A stretch of 64,000 bases of DNA from an uncultured Clostridia bacterium (lineage in GTDB: Bacteria > Bacillota > Clostridia > Christensenellales > Aristaeellaceae). The DNA lies in assembly GCA_946413245.1 (NCBI GenBank), contig CAMKJS010000002.1:22695-86694 (forward strand). Direction: 5' to 3'. The translations under genes and the position numbers were made by a program. Below, piece after piece: positions 1 through 9,137 of this stretch. Under the pieces are notes generated by a model. It had not been told where the DNA came from, searched no databases, and worked only from the letters and a program-made list of their open reading frames with translations. The first letter of the stretch is position 1. Each line of letters starts with the position of its first letter.

Positions 1-1
1 T

Positions 2-898
2 CTCAAAGCCCTGGGCATCGGCCCGGGAGACGAGGTTATCGTTCCCTCCGACACCTTTATCGCCACGGCGCTGGCAGTGACCTACACAGGCGCGCGGCCC
101 GTGTTCGCCGAGCCGAGGCTGAGCACCTTCAACCTGGATCCGGACCGGCTGGAGGCCCTCATCACGCCGCGCACCCGTGCCATTCTCCCCGTGCATCTGT
201 ACGGGCAGACCTGTGAGATGGATCCGATTCTGGAAATTGCCGGGCGGCACGGCCTTCCGGTGGTGGAGGACTGCGCACAGGCCCACGGCGCCCTGTATAA
301 GGGACGGAAGGCCGGCACCTTCGGCGTCGCCGCGGCGTTCTCCTTCTACCCGGGAAAGAATCTGGGCGCTCTGGGGGACGCCGGCGCCGTGATCACTTCG
401 GATCCGGCCCTGGCCGCCAAAGTCCGTGCCCTGGGCAACTACGGGTCGGACGTGAAGTATCACCATATTTATCAGGGGCATAACAGCCGGCTGGACGAGA
501 TCCAGGCGGCACTGCTCTCCGTCAAGCTTCCGCATCTGGAACGGATGAACGAATCCCGCCGGGAGACAGCCCGGAAATATCTGGATGGCATCCGGAATCC
601 GCAGGTGATCCTGCCCGCCGTGCTGCCGGAATGTACACCCGTATGGCATATCTTCGGAGTGCGCTGCCGCCGCCGCGCGGAGCTGGAAAAATGGCTGGAC
701 AGCCGCGGCATCGGAACCAACAAGCATTATCCGGTTCCCATCCATCTGCAGGAATGCTACCGGGATCTCGGATTCAGCCGGGGCGCGTATCCGGTTGCGG
801 AGGAAATCAGCGAAACAGAACTGAGCCTGCCCATGTATTACGGCATGACGGACGAGGAAACCGGCCGTGTCATTGACGCGGTCAATTCCTTTGCCTGA
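2..898 (+). CDS. DegT/DnrJ/EryC1/StrS family aminotransferase (5' end cut by window start)
   Basis: Frame is open from base 2 ([26 protein letters not shown]...) upstream of the listed GTG at 77; motifs [21 protein letters not shown] and [18 protein letters not shown]. Confidence 0.93.
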   Translation, partial: LKALGIGPGDEVIVPSDTFIATALAVTYTGARPVFAEPRLSTFNLDPDRLEALITPRTRAILPVHLYGQTCEMDPILEIAGRHGLPVVEDCAQAHGALYKGRKAGTFGVAAAFSFYPGKNLGALGDAGAVITSDPALAAKVRALGNYGSDVKYHHIYQGHNSRLDEIQAALLSVKLPHLERMNESRRETARKYLDGIRNPQVILPAVLPECTPVWHIFGVRCRRRAELEKWLDSRGIGTNKHYPVPIHLQECYRDLGFSRGAYPVAEEISETELSLPMYYGMTDEETGRVIDAVNSFA

Positions 899-921
899 TC
901 CGGCCGGAAGGAGGTTTCCCG

Positions 922-1647
922 ATGAATATCGCCATTATTACCGCCGCCGGCGTCGGCACCCGCTCCGGGCAGGTGGTTCCCAAGCAGTTCCTGAATGTCA
1001 ATGACAAACCGATCATTATTTATACCCTGGAGTGCTTCCAGCGACATCCGGAGATCGACGCCATTTACGTGGCCATCCTCAAGGGCTGGGAAGGGTTCAT
1101 GGATCTGTATGCCAGGCAGTTTCACATCACCAAGCTGAAAGGCGTCATCCGGGGCGGGGCAACGGGGCAGGAATCCATTGAAAACGTGCTGGCCGCTGTG
1201 GAAAAGGAATATTCCCGGGATGATCTGGTGATCGTCCATGACGGCAGCCGCCCCTATGTGCCGGAAAAGGTCATCACCGAGAACCTCCGGGTCTGCCGGG
1301 CGCACGGCAACGCCACGGCCGCCATCGACACCAAGGAAGCCATGCTGCAGACGGAGGACAAAATCAAGTCCTGCGTCAGTATCGACCGGGAAATCCTGTA
1401 CCGGACCCAGACGCCGCACAGCATGCCTTTGGGCGATATGATGGATCTGCACCGGGAAGCGGCGGAGAAGGGGATCACCGGCTCGGTGGCCACCTGTACC
1501 CTGCTGATCGAGTGCGGATATACCGTGTGGTTTTCCAGGGGATCGGACCTGAACTTCAAGATCACCTCCGCGGAGGACCTGATGATTTTCCGGGCGCTGG
1601 TGGCCGTGATGGATAAAATGAATCTGACGGAGGATGAACTGGCATGA
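922..1647 (+). CDS. IspD/TarI family cytidylyltransferase
   Basis: AAGVGTRSGQVVPKQFL N-terminal nucleotidyltransferase motif, VHDGSRPYV, RTQTPHSM; AAGGAGG RBS. Confidence 0.88.
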   Translation: MNIAIITAAGVGTRSGQVVPKQFLNVNDKPIIIYTLECFQRHPEIDAIYVAILKGWEGFMDLYARQFHITKLKGVIRGGATGQESIENVLAAVEKEYSRDDLVIVHDGSRPYVPEKVITENLRVCRAHGNATAAIDTKEAMLQTEDKIKSCVSIDREILYRTQTPHSMPLGDMMDLHREAAEKGITGSVATCTLLIECGYTVWFSRGSDLNFKITSAEDLMIFRALVAVMDKMNLTEDELA

Positions 1648-3431
1648 ACGTGGCGGAATACATCGTGAAATATGTGGAATACCGGGAAATTGAACATGCC
1701 TATGTAATCGTCGGCGGCGCGGCCCTCTGGATCTGCAAGGCGCTCGGGCAGTCCGAAAAGCTGAAGTTCACCTTTGTCAACCATGAGCAGGCCGCCGTCA
1801 TGGGAGCGGACGGGTATGCCCGGATCTCCGGAAAGCCCGGCGTCGCCTTCGTCACCAACGGGCCTGCCCTGACCAATACCGTCACCGGCATGGCCCAGGC
1901 CTGGGTGGACTCCTCCCCGGTGGTGCTGTTCACCGGGGATTCCAACAGCATGCACCTGCGGTTTGAACGGGAAAATCACATTCGCCAGTACGGCACCCAG
2001 GATGTGAACACCCTCGCCATCATGGAGCCTGTCACCAAGAAAACCTGGACGCTGACGGATCCCGCACGGACGGCGGACGTTCTGGCCGAAGCCTTCTGGC
2101 TGGCTGAAAACGGCAGGCCCGGTCCGGTCTGCCTGAACGTGCCTATCGACGTCCAGTCCGCCGACTGCCCCTGTGCCTTCCCGCCTGTGTGGACTCCGCC
2201 GGAAGAGAAGCGCCTGCCCGCGGAGCAGGTGCGCGGCGTGCTGGAGCAGCTGAAACAGGCCAAACGGCCTCTGATCCTGGCCGGCCAGGGCGTCCGCCTC
2301 TGCGGCGGCACGGAGCTGTTCCGCCGGCTGCTGCCCCGGCTGGACGTGCCGGTGGTCAACTCCCGGATGGGAATCGATACCATCACGACGGACGATCCGT
2401 ATTTTGCGGGCCGTTGCGGCAACCACGGCTACCGCTCCTCCCATTTCGCGCTGCAGACCTGCGACGTGCTGCTGATCCTGGGAAGCCGTCTCGCGCCGAA
2501 CACCACCGGGTACAACGTGCCGGATTTCGCCAGGCAGGCCCGGAAAATTCTGGTGGAATGCGATCCGGCGGAGCTGAAGCAGTACGGCGTGAAGATCGAC
2601 GAAATCCTGGAAGGGAATATTCTGGACTTCCTGCGGCAGGCGGAAGAGATGCTGGCGGATCCGGCCCTGGCCGGCTCCCATACAGCCTGGGCTGAAACCT
2701 GCCGGGACTGGCTCCGGAGATATCCGATCATGCAGGACAGATACCGCACCGGAGAGATCATCAACTCCTACCGCCTGGTGGACACCGTAACGAAGCAGGC
2801 GGGACCGGAGGATATCGTGATCGCGGACACGGGATCCTCCTGCAGTATTGTGGCGCAGACCTGGTTCGTGCGCGGCCGGCAGCGGGTCTTCATCTCCGGC
2901 GGGCTCTCCGCCATGGGCTACTGGGCCACCTCCCTGGGACTGGCGGAAGCCAACCGAGGCAGCGGGCAGGTGCTGTGCTTCGTGGGCGACGGATCCCTGC
3001 AGATGAACATCCAGGAGTTTGCCACCCTGGCGATGTATAAAATTCCGGTCAAGATCTTTCTGGTCACCAACGACGGTTATCAGTTCGTGCGTATGTCCCA
3101 GGGCGGATATAACATTAATCCTCCCTTCGGCACGGACGCCTCGGACGGCGTGCCGATACCGAACATCGAGCGGGTGACGAAGGCCTACGGTCTCGGCTAT
3201 CTTTCCTGTTCCGACCCGGCGCTGCTGGAGGATACCGTCCGGCAGGCGCTGGCCGCCGAAGGCCCCACCGTGTGCGAGGTGACGGTCAGCAAGGATCTTC
3301 AGGTGGAACCCCGGCTGAAGTCCGTCGCGCGGCCGGACGGCAGCTTCGGTATGCCGGCATATGAGAACCTGTATCCGAACCTGCCGGAAGAAGTCCTGCG
3401 GGCGGAACTCGCGAAAGCGTACGGGGACTGA
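1644..3431 (+). CDS. Thiamine-diphosphate-binding enzyme, acetolactate synthase large-subunit-like
   Basis: NHEQAAVMGADGYARISGKPGVAFVTNGPALTN (catalytic Glu region) and GDGSLQMNIQEFATLAMYKIPVKIFLVTND ThDP motif; overlaps previous gene by ATGA. Confidence 0.9.
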   Translation: MNVAEYIVKYVEYREIEHAYVIVGGAALWICKALGQSEKLKFTFVNHEQAAVMGADGYARISGKPGVAFVTNGPALTNTVTGMAQAWVDSSPVVLFTGDSNSMHLRFERENHIRQYGTQDVNTLAIMEPVTKKTWTLTDPARTADVLAEAFWLAENGRPGPVCLNVPIDVQSADCPCAFPPVWTPPEEKRLPAEQVRGVLEQLKQAKRPLILAGQGVRLCGGTELFRRLLPRLDVPVVNSRMGIDTITTDDPYFAGRCGNHGYRSSHFALQTCDVLLILGSRLAPNTTGYNVPDFARQARKILVECDPAELKQYGVKIDEILEGNILDFLRQAEEMLADPALAGSHTAWAETCRDWLRRYPIMQDRYRTGEIINSYRLVDTVTKQAGPEDIVIADTGSSCSIVAQTWFVRGRQRVFISGGLSAMGYWATSLGLAEANRGSGQVLCFVGDGSLQMNIQEFATLAMYKIPVKIFLVTNDGYQFVRMSQGGYNINPPFGTDASDGVPIPNIERVTKAYGLGYLSCSDPALLEDTVRQALAAEGPTVCEVTVSKDLQVEPRLKSVARPDGSFGMPAYENLYPNLPEEVLRAELAKAYGD

Positions 3432-3477
3432 GCGGCAGCCTGTTCCCGGGAAACAAGGGCAAGGAGTGACTGGAGTT

Positions 3478-4422
3478 TTGATTCACGCGGAACGTTATAC
3501 TCCGGCGGATCAGGAGCGCTGGAACCGGTTCAACGCCGAAAGCCGGAACGCGCTGTTCATGTTTGACCGAAAGTATATGGACTATCATCAGGACCGCTTC
3601 CGGGATCATTCCCTGCTCTTCCGGGAGGGAGAGGAGCTGCTGGCCCTGCTGCCCATGAATGAATCCGGGGATACGCTGGCCTCCCACGGCGGACTGACCT
3701 ACGGAGGGCTGATCACCGGTCCGCGCCTGAAGCAGAAACAGGCGCTGGAATGCATGGAGGAGCTCCTGCGTTATGCCCGGGAAAAGGGTTTCCGGGAAAT
3801 ACTCTGGAAATGCATTCCCTTTCTGTACTGGTCCCAGCCCGCGGAGGAGGATCAGTACGCGCTTTTCCGCTGCGGCGCGGAACTGTTTAAAGTGGAGGCT
3901 TCCACCGTCATAAGTCTGGCTGATCCCCTGGAGATGGCGACGCTCCGGAAGCGGAAAATCAGGCAGGCGGATAAAAACGGCGTCACGGTGGCGGAGGTTT
4001 CCGGCCGGGAAGACTACGAAGCTTTTATTGCCCTGGAAAACCGGGTGCTGGAGAAATACCACGGCCTGCGGGCGGTGCATTCCGCCGCGGAGCTGTATCT
4101 GCTTCACAGCCGGTTTCCGGAAAACATCCGGATCTTCGCCGCGTTCCTGGCCGGCGCCATGATCGCCGGTACGGTTGTGTTCGAATATGACCGGGTTATT
4201 CATACCCAGTATCTGGCGGCGGACGACACGGCCAGGCAGATCGGCGCGCTGGATCTGGTCGTCAGCCGCGTCATCGACCGCTACCGCGGGCAGAAGCAGT
4301 GGCTGGATTTCGGCATCTCCACCGAGCAGGGCGGGCGCGTTCTGAACGAGGGCCTGATCGCGCAGAAGGAAGGCTTCGGCGGCCGCACCGTCGTATATAA
4401 GACCTGGAAAATCAATCTGTAA
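3478..4422 (+). CDS. GNAT/FemAB-like acetyl- or aminoacyl-transferase
   Basis: Open frame; likely TTG start at 3478 preceded by AAGGAG (3461-3466); C-terminal GNAT/FemAB-like region IGALDLVVSRVIDRYRGQKQWLDFGIS. Confidence 0.75.
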   Translation: MIHAERYTPADQERWNRFNAESRNALFMFDRKYMDYHQDRFRDHSLLFREGEELLALLPMNESGDTLASHGGLTYGGLITGPRLKQKQALECMEELLRYAREKGFREILWKCIPFLYWSQPAEEDQYALFRCGAELFKVEASTVISLADPLEMATLRKRKIRQADKNGVTVAEVSGREDYEAFIALENRVLEKYHGLRAVHSAAELYLLHSRFPENIRIFAAFLAGAMIAGTVVFEYDRVIHTQYLAADDTARQIGALDLVVSRVIDRYRGQKQWLDFGISTEQGGRVLNEGLIAQKEGFGGRTVVYKTWKINL

Positions 4423-4440
4423 GGGAGGAGGAAAAAGGAA

Positions 4441-5751
4441 ATGGAAAGCCTGTTCCACCGGGCGTTCACGGCGGTGAAAGCCGTGCTGTTTGAGCGGGGG
4501 CATCTGGTTTACTGGCTGAACATTCCTTCCTTCCGGCACAGTGTAAAGACTGTGAGAGCCCTCCCCCGGAAGGACAAGGCACGCATCGGCTTCATTATGC
4601 AGCTGCCCAATAACTGGGCGGCCATTCAGTCCGTTTATGAGGCCGCGCTGAAGGATCCCCGGACAGAGCCGGTGGTGCTGCTGATGCCGGAGCTGGAATT
4701 TGCGTTCTACATCAAGCTGAAAAAAATCATCTGGGAAAAGAACTACGCTTTCGGCGAAAAGGAATTCGGAAAAGACTGCGTGCGGACCTATGATCCGGAA
4801 ACCGAAACCTGGGTGGATCCCCGGAGCCTGGACCTGGATTACGTTTTCTTCCCCCGGCCTTACGAGACCTATCTCCCGAAGCCGTACCGTGCCTCGCAGC
4901 TGCGGAAAATCTGCCGCACCTGTTATGTGCCGTACACTTCCCCGCTGCTGGGGGATTACCCGCTGGTATACAATATGCACTTCATCCGGAACCTGCACAT
5001 TGTCTTCTGTGAAAAGCAGCATGCCTACGACTACGTCACCGGCCGTCTCCGTCTTACCTTCCGCAGCGGAATTCAGAAGGTATTCAACGCGGGTTTCCCC
5101 AAGTTTGACCTGAACTGGAATATGGAAGGCGCCGAGAGCGCTGTCTGGCCGCGGCCGCGGCAGGCGGGCAGGCTCCGGGTGCTGTGGACGCCGCGCTGGA
5201 CGACGGATCCCCGGCTGTGCGGCAGCAATTTCATGAATTACAAGGACGACATGATCCGCTGGGCGGAAGAGACCCCCTCCATGGATCTGGTTTTCCGTCC
5301 CCACCCCCTGGGGCTGGAAAACTATGTCAGTTCCGGCCTTGTGACACAGGAGGAGCTGGACGCCTATCTGAAGCGCTATGCCGACGGGGAAAACACCGCG
5401 GTGGACCGGAACGCGGGCTACTACGACACCTTCTGGAGCTCCGACGTGCTGGTGACCGATATGAGCTCCGTGCTGATGGATTATATGCTCACCGGGCGGC
5501 CCATCGTTTTCTGCCCCACCCCCATCGGAAAGCTGATGTCAGATGACCGGCGGTACGACGTCGGCAACCTGATCGACGGCATGTATACGGTTCATTCCTT
5601 CGCGGAAATCGTAAAAACCGTGCAGTCGCTGGCAGCCGGCGAGGATCCGAAGCGGGAAATCCGCGCCGGAATGGCCCGGATGATGCGGCGGGAAGGGCAC
5701 AGCGGGCAGGACGTGCTGGAACTGGTCAAAGCGGATTATTTCGGAAAGTAA
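4441..5751 (+). CDS. CDP-glycerol glycerophosphotransferase family protein (TagB/TagF-like)
   Basis: C-terminal motif DVLVTDMSSVLMDYMLTGRPIVFCP and VFRPHPLGLENY. Confidence 0.82.
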   Translation: MESLFHRAFTAVKAVLFERGHLVYWLNIPSFRHSVKTVRALPRKDKARIGFIMQLPNNWAAIQSVYEAALKDPRTEPVVLLMPELEFAFYIKLKKIIWEKNYAFGEKEFGKDCVRTYDPETETWVDPRSLDLDYVFFPRPYETYLPKPYRASQLRKICRTCYVPYTSPLLGDYPLVYNMHFIRNLHIVFCEKQHAYDYVTGRLRLTFRSGIQKVFNAGFPKFDLNWNMEGAESAVWPRPRQAGRLRVLWTPRWTTDPRLCGSNFMNYKDDMIRWAEETPSMDLVFRPHPLGLENYVSSGLVTQEELDAYLKRYADGENTAVDRNAGYYDTFWSSDVLVTDMSSVLMDYMLTGRPIVFCPTPIGKLMSDDRRYDVGNLIDGMYTVHSFAEIVKTVQSLAAGEDPKREIRAGMARMMRREGHSGQDVLELVKADYFGK

Positions 5752-5763
5752 GAGGAAAATCGC

Positions 5764-6489
5764 TTGAAGCTGCTGATTGTGATTCCCGCGTACAACGAGG
5801 CGGAGAATATTGTCCGGGTCATGGGGGAGCTGCGGGAAGCTGCTCCCGGGACGGACTATGTCATCGTCAATGACGGCTCCGGGGACGAAACCGCTGAAAT
5901 CTGCCGGAAAAACGGATTTCACCTGCTGAACCTGCCGGCAAACCTGGGGCTGACCGGCGCGTTTCAGACCGGTATGCAGTACGCCGTGCGGAACGGGTAC
6001 GACGCGGTGCTGCAGCTGGATGCCGACGGCCAGCACGATCCCCGCTATATCGGCCTGATGGCGGAAACCATGGAGCGTACGGGCTGCGACCTGGTGATCG
6101 CCTCCCGGTTCGTGACGGAAAAGAAGCCCCTTTCCCCGCGCATGATCGGCAGCGATCTGATTTCCGCGGCCATCCGGCTGACCACCGGAAAGCGGCTGAC
6201 GGATCCCACCTCCGGCATGCGGCTCTGGGGAAAAAGCCTGCTGCATGGGATGGCCTGGGGGATGAATCTGCGGCCGGAGCCGGATACCCTGGCTTACCTG
6301 ATCCGCAGCGGGGCCGCCGTGGAAGAGGTCCAGGTCACCATGCGGGAGCGGATCGCCGGACAAAGCTATCTGAGCGTCGGAAAGTCCGCCCGGTATATGC
6401 TGCAGATGTTCAGTAACATTCTGCTGATTCAGTGGGCGCTCCGCAAAGTCGAGCCGGAACATGTCCGGAAGGAGAAGAAGGAGGAGTAA
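5764..6489 (+). CDS. Glycosyltransferase family 2 (polyprenyl-phosphate sugar transferase-like)
   Basis: VIPAYNEAENIVRVMGEL, IVNDGSGDET, LQLDADGQHDP; TTG start. Confidence 0.92.
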   Translation: MKLLIVIPAYNEAENIVRVMGELREAAPGTDYVIVNDGSGDETAEICRKNGFHLLNLPANLGLTGAFQTGMQYAVRNGYDAVLQLDADGQHDPRYIGLMAETMERTGCDLVIASRFVTEKKPLSPRMIGSDLISAAIRLTTGKRLTDPTSGMRLWGKSLLHGMAWGMNLRPEPDTLAYLIRSGAAVEEVQVTMRERIAGQSYLSVGKSARYMLQMFSNILLIQWALRKVEPEHVRKEKKEE

Positions 6490-6493
6490 ACGG

Positions 6494-6841
6494 ATGGCGC
6501 TGGGACTGCGGATTATATTGATTGTCGGTTCGGTGCTGAACGCCGTGTACGTGCTCGGAAAGATCCGGCATAACAAGATGTCCATGGAAAGCTCCATTTA
6601 CTGGGTGCTGTTTTCCGTGGTCGTAGTACTGCTGGGCATATTCCCGGATATCGCAATTTGGTTCGCGGACCGGCTCGGCGTCGTAAGCCCGGTCAATCTG
6701 GTATATCTGGTCATCATCTTTCTGCTGCTGGTCAAAACCTTTACACAGGATCAGCGGATCGCCCGGATGGAACGTCAGCTGACCCGGCTGGCCCAGGTAT
6801 GGGCGCTGCGGGAGGAAGAGAAAGGGCAGCAGCCGGACTGA
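6494..6841 (+). CDS. DUF2304-like small membrane protein
   Basis: Two or three hydrophobic helices plus charged C-terminal helix; placed directly after GT2, as is typical of DUF2304. Confidence 0.75.
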   Translation: MALGLRIILIVGSVLNAVYVLGKIRHNKMSMESSIYWVLFSVVVVLLGIFPDIAIWFADRLGVVSPVNLVYLVIIFLLLVKTFTQDQRIARMERQLTRLAQVWALREEEKGQQPD

Positions 6842-6844
6842 GGC

Positions 6845-7873
6845 ATGGAGGAGAAAAGCTTGGAAGCGAACCGGACCGGGCAGGAGGAAGCCGGACGGCA
6901 GGAGCGCGTCAAAGGACGGATCTCACTGCTCCTGCTGACCTACAGGCGCTTTGACGGCGTCCTCACGTCCCTGGACAGCATTTTCATGCAGGATTATCCG
7001 GACATCGAGATCATCCTGTCCGACGACGGCTCCCCGGGCTGGGAGGCGTTCCTTCCCGAACTCCGTTCCTATGTGGAGCGGCACCGGGGAGAGAATATCC
7101 GCCGGGTGGAATATCATCATCTGGCGGAGAATCAGGGTACTGTCAGGAATGAGAACGCGGCCCTCGGCCTGACCCGGGGGGAATATATCAAGGATATGGC
7201 GCCGGAGGACCGGCTGGCTGTTCCGGACGCGCTGACCCGATACGTCCGTTTCCTGGAGGAATGCGGCTGCCTGATCTGCTTTTCCCGGCAGGAAGGGGTC
7301 ACCGAGACCGGTGAGATCGTCCGGCACCTGGCATCCAGCGCGGAGGATTACCATGTGCTGCGAACCCTGACACCGCTGCAGCTGCGGAACCGGCTCTTTT
7401 CGAGAAACTGTCTTCCCGCCCCGGCCTGGTTTGCCCGGTGGGAACTGTACGCCCTGCACGGCCTGTATCTGCCTGTTACCCGGATTATAGAAGACTATCC
7501 CTACTGGATTCATCTGTGCACCCGCCAGGTAAAAATCGGCTTTACGGACGACGTGCTGGTGCGGTACAGCCTTTCCAATTCCGGCGCCGGCTGCTACAGT
7601 CCCGCCTTCATGCGGGATATGTTCGCCATCTACGAGCAGTGCATCTTTCCCCTGGACCGCCGTTTCGGCCCGCTGCAGCCCCTGTATAACCGCCTGAAGC
7701 GGGCGGGGCTGAACGCGTATATGGATCGCGCCTGCTGGGAAGACTACAGCCGGCCGCGGCGCCTGCTGGCCTGGCTGTGGCACGGAGCGTTCTTTCTCTT
7801 TATCCGCTTCGGGGAATGGCGCATGCGGCGCTTAAACGCGCACGAAAAAAAAGGATCCGGAAGCAGGCAATAA
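6845..7873 (+). CDS. Glycosyltransferase family 2
   Basis: ISLLLLTYRRFDGVLTSLDSIFMQDYPDIEIILSDDGS. Confidence 0.9.
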   Translation: MEEKSLEANRTGQEEAGRQERVKGRISLLLLTYRRFDGVLTSLDSIFMQDYPDIEIILSDDGSPGWEAFLPELRSYVERHRGENIRRVEYHHLAENQGTVRNENAALGLTRGEYIKDMAPEDRLAVPDALTRYVRFLEECGCLICFSRQEGVTETGEIVRHLASSAEDYHVLRTLTPLQLRNRLFSRNCLPAPAWFARWELYALHGLYLPVTRIIEDYPYWIHLCTRQVKIGFTDDVLVRYSLSNSGAGCYSPAFMRDMFAIYEQCIFPLDRRFGPLQPLYNRLKRAGLNAYMDRACWEDYSRPRRLLAWLWHGAFFLFIRFGEWRMRRLNAHEKKGSGSRQ

Positions 7874-7902
7874 ACATCACGGCAGAAAAGGAGGAACCGG
7901 TC

Positions 7903-9135
7903 ATGAACGCAGGCGTCAGCCGCAAGGCCAATTTTACCTGGAACATGATCGGTTCCGTTTTTGAGTCGGCGCTGAACTTCGTGCTGCTGATCGCGGTGAA
8001 CCGGATCGCCGGGGAAGCAGCCGGGGGCGTGTTCACCCTGGCTTTTTCCCACGCGCAGCTCATGTATTACGTGGGCACGCTGGAGGTGCGGCCCATCCAT
8101 TCCACCGACGTGACCCAGAAGTACCGCTTTGCGGACTATTTCTCGCTGCGCACCGTATCCTGCGCTCTGATGATGCTGGTCTGCCTCGCCTATGTGCTTC
8201 TCATGGACGGAGATCCGGTGAAAAAGCGGGTCATGCTGTACATCTGCGCCTATAAGATGCTGGACGCCTTTTATGACGTGTTCGCCTGCATGTTCCAGCA
8301 GCACGACCGGATCGAGTATTCCGGCAAAGTCAGCACCGTCCGGGTCGGTCTGGTTCTGCCGGTATTTATCGGAATCCTCGCCGCGACCGGGAATCTGGAA
8401 ACCGCCGCTCTGGGTATGATCGGCGCCAGCCTCGCGGTACTGCTGACCTGGAACCTGCGCCTCTGGAAACAATTCCCGGACGCGTCCATCCGGTTTCAGC
8501 TGCGGAACGCGAAGGAGATCCTCCTCAGCTGCTTTCCGCTGTTCATTTCGGTGTTCGTCATGCTGTACATCAGCAACGCGCCGAAATACGCCATCAACAC
8601 CTGGTGCTCGGACGTCGTTCAGAACCGGTACAGCATTCTGTTCATGCCGGCCTTCGCCGTCAATCTCTTCAGCCAGTTCGTGCTGCGTCCCCTGCTGACT
8701 CCCATGGCCCGCCTTTGGAACGAAAACGAAATCCGCCCGTTTCAGCGCAATCTGATCCGGATGCTGGCCGGGCTCGCGGGCGTTACCCTGCTGGGGGCGG
8801 CCGGCGCCTGGATGCTGGGTATTCCGGTTCTCGAATGGCTGTACCGGGCGGATCTGTCCGGAGACCGCGTAATCCTCCTCTGGGTCATGGTCTATGGCGG
8901 TCTGAACGCCGTGAACGTCTTCCTGTATGATATGATCGCCGTCACCCGGAACCAGCGCAAGCTGACCGCAGCCTACCTGATTGCCGCGGCCGCGGTGTAT
9001 TTCCTGGCCCCGGCCCTGGTCCGGCAGCATGCCATGAGCGGCGCGATTACGGCGTCTCTTCTCTCCCTGGGACTGCTGGATATGATGCTGCTGGGTATCA
9101 TGGCCTTTGTCCTCCGGAAGAAGGCCGCCGGCTGA
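7903..9135 (+). CDS. Polysaccharide/oligosaccharide flippase (Wzx-like, MOP superfamily)
   Basis: Multi-TM protein with SRKANFTWNMIGSVFESALNFVLLIAVNRIAGE N-terminus; ATG 7903 with AAGGAGG upstream. Confidence 0.85.
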   Translation: MNAGVSRKANFTWNMIGSVFESALNFVLLIAVNRIAGEAAGGVFTLAFSHAQLMYYVGTLEVRPIHSTDVTQKYRFADYFSLRTVSCALMMLVCLAYVLLMDGDPVKKRVMLYICAYKMLDAFYDVFACMFQQHDRIEYSGKVSTVRVGLVLPVFIGILAATGNLETAALGMIGASLAVLLTWNLRLWKQFPDASIRFQLRNAKEILLSCFPLFISVFVMLYISNAPKYAINTWCSDVVQNRYSILFMPAFAVNLFSQFVLRPLLTPMARLWNENEIRPFQRNLIRMLAGLAGVTLLGAAGAWMLGIPVLEWLYRADLSGDRVILLWVMVYGGLNAVNVFLYDMIAVTRNQRKLTAAYLIAAAAVYFLAPALVRQHAMSGAITASLLSLGLLDMMLLGIMAFVLRKKAAG

Positions 9136-9137
9136 CT

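Noticed and set aside
3286-5304. 672-aa minus-strand ORF
   Set aside because: Antisense to three well-supported + genes with RBSs; His/Arg/Gln/Pro-rich composition typical of antisense ORFs in GC-rich DNA.
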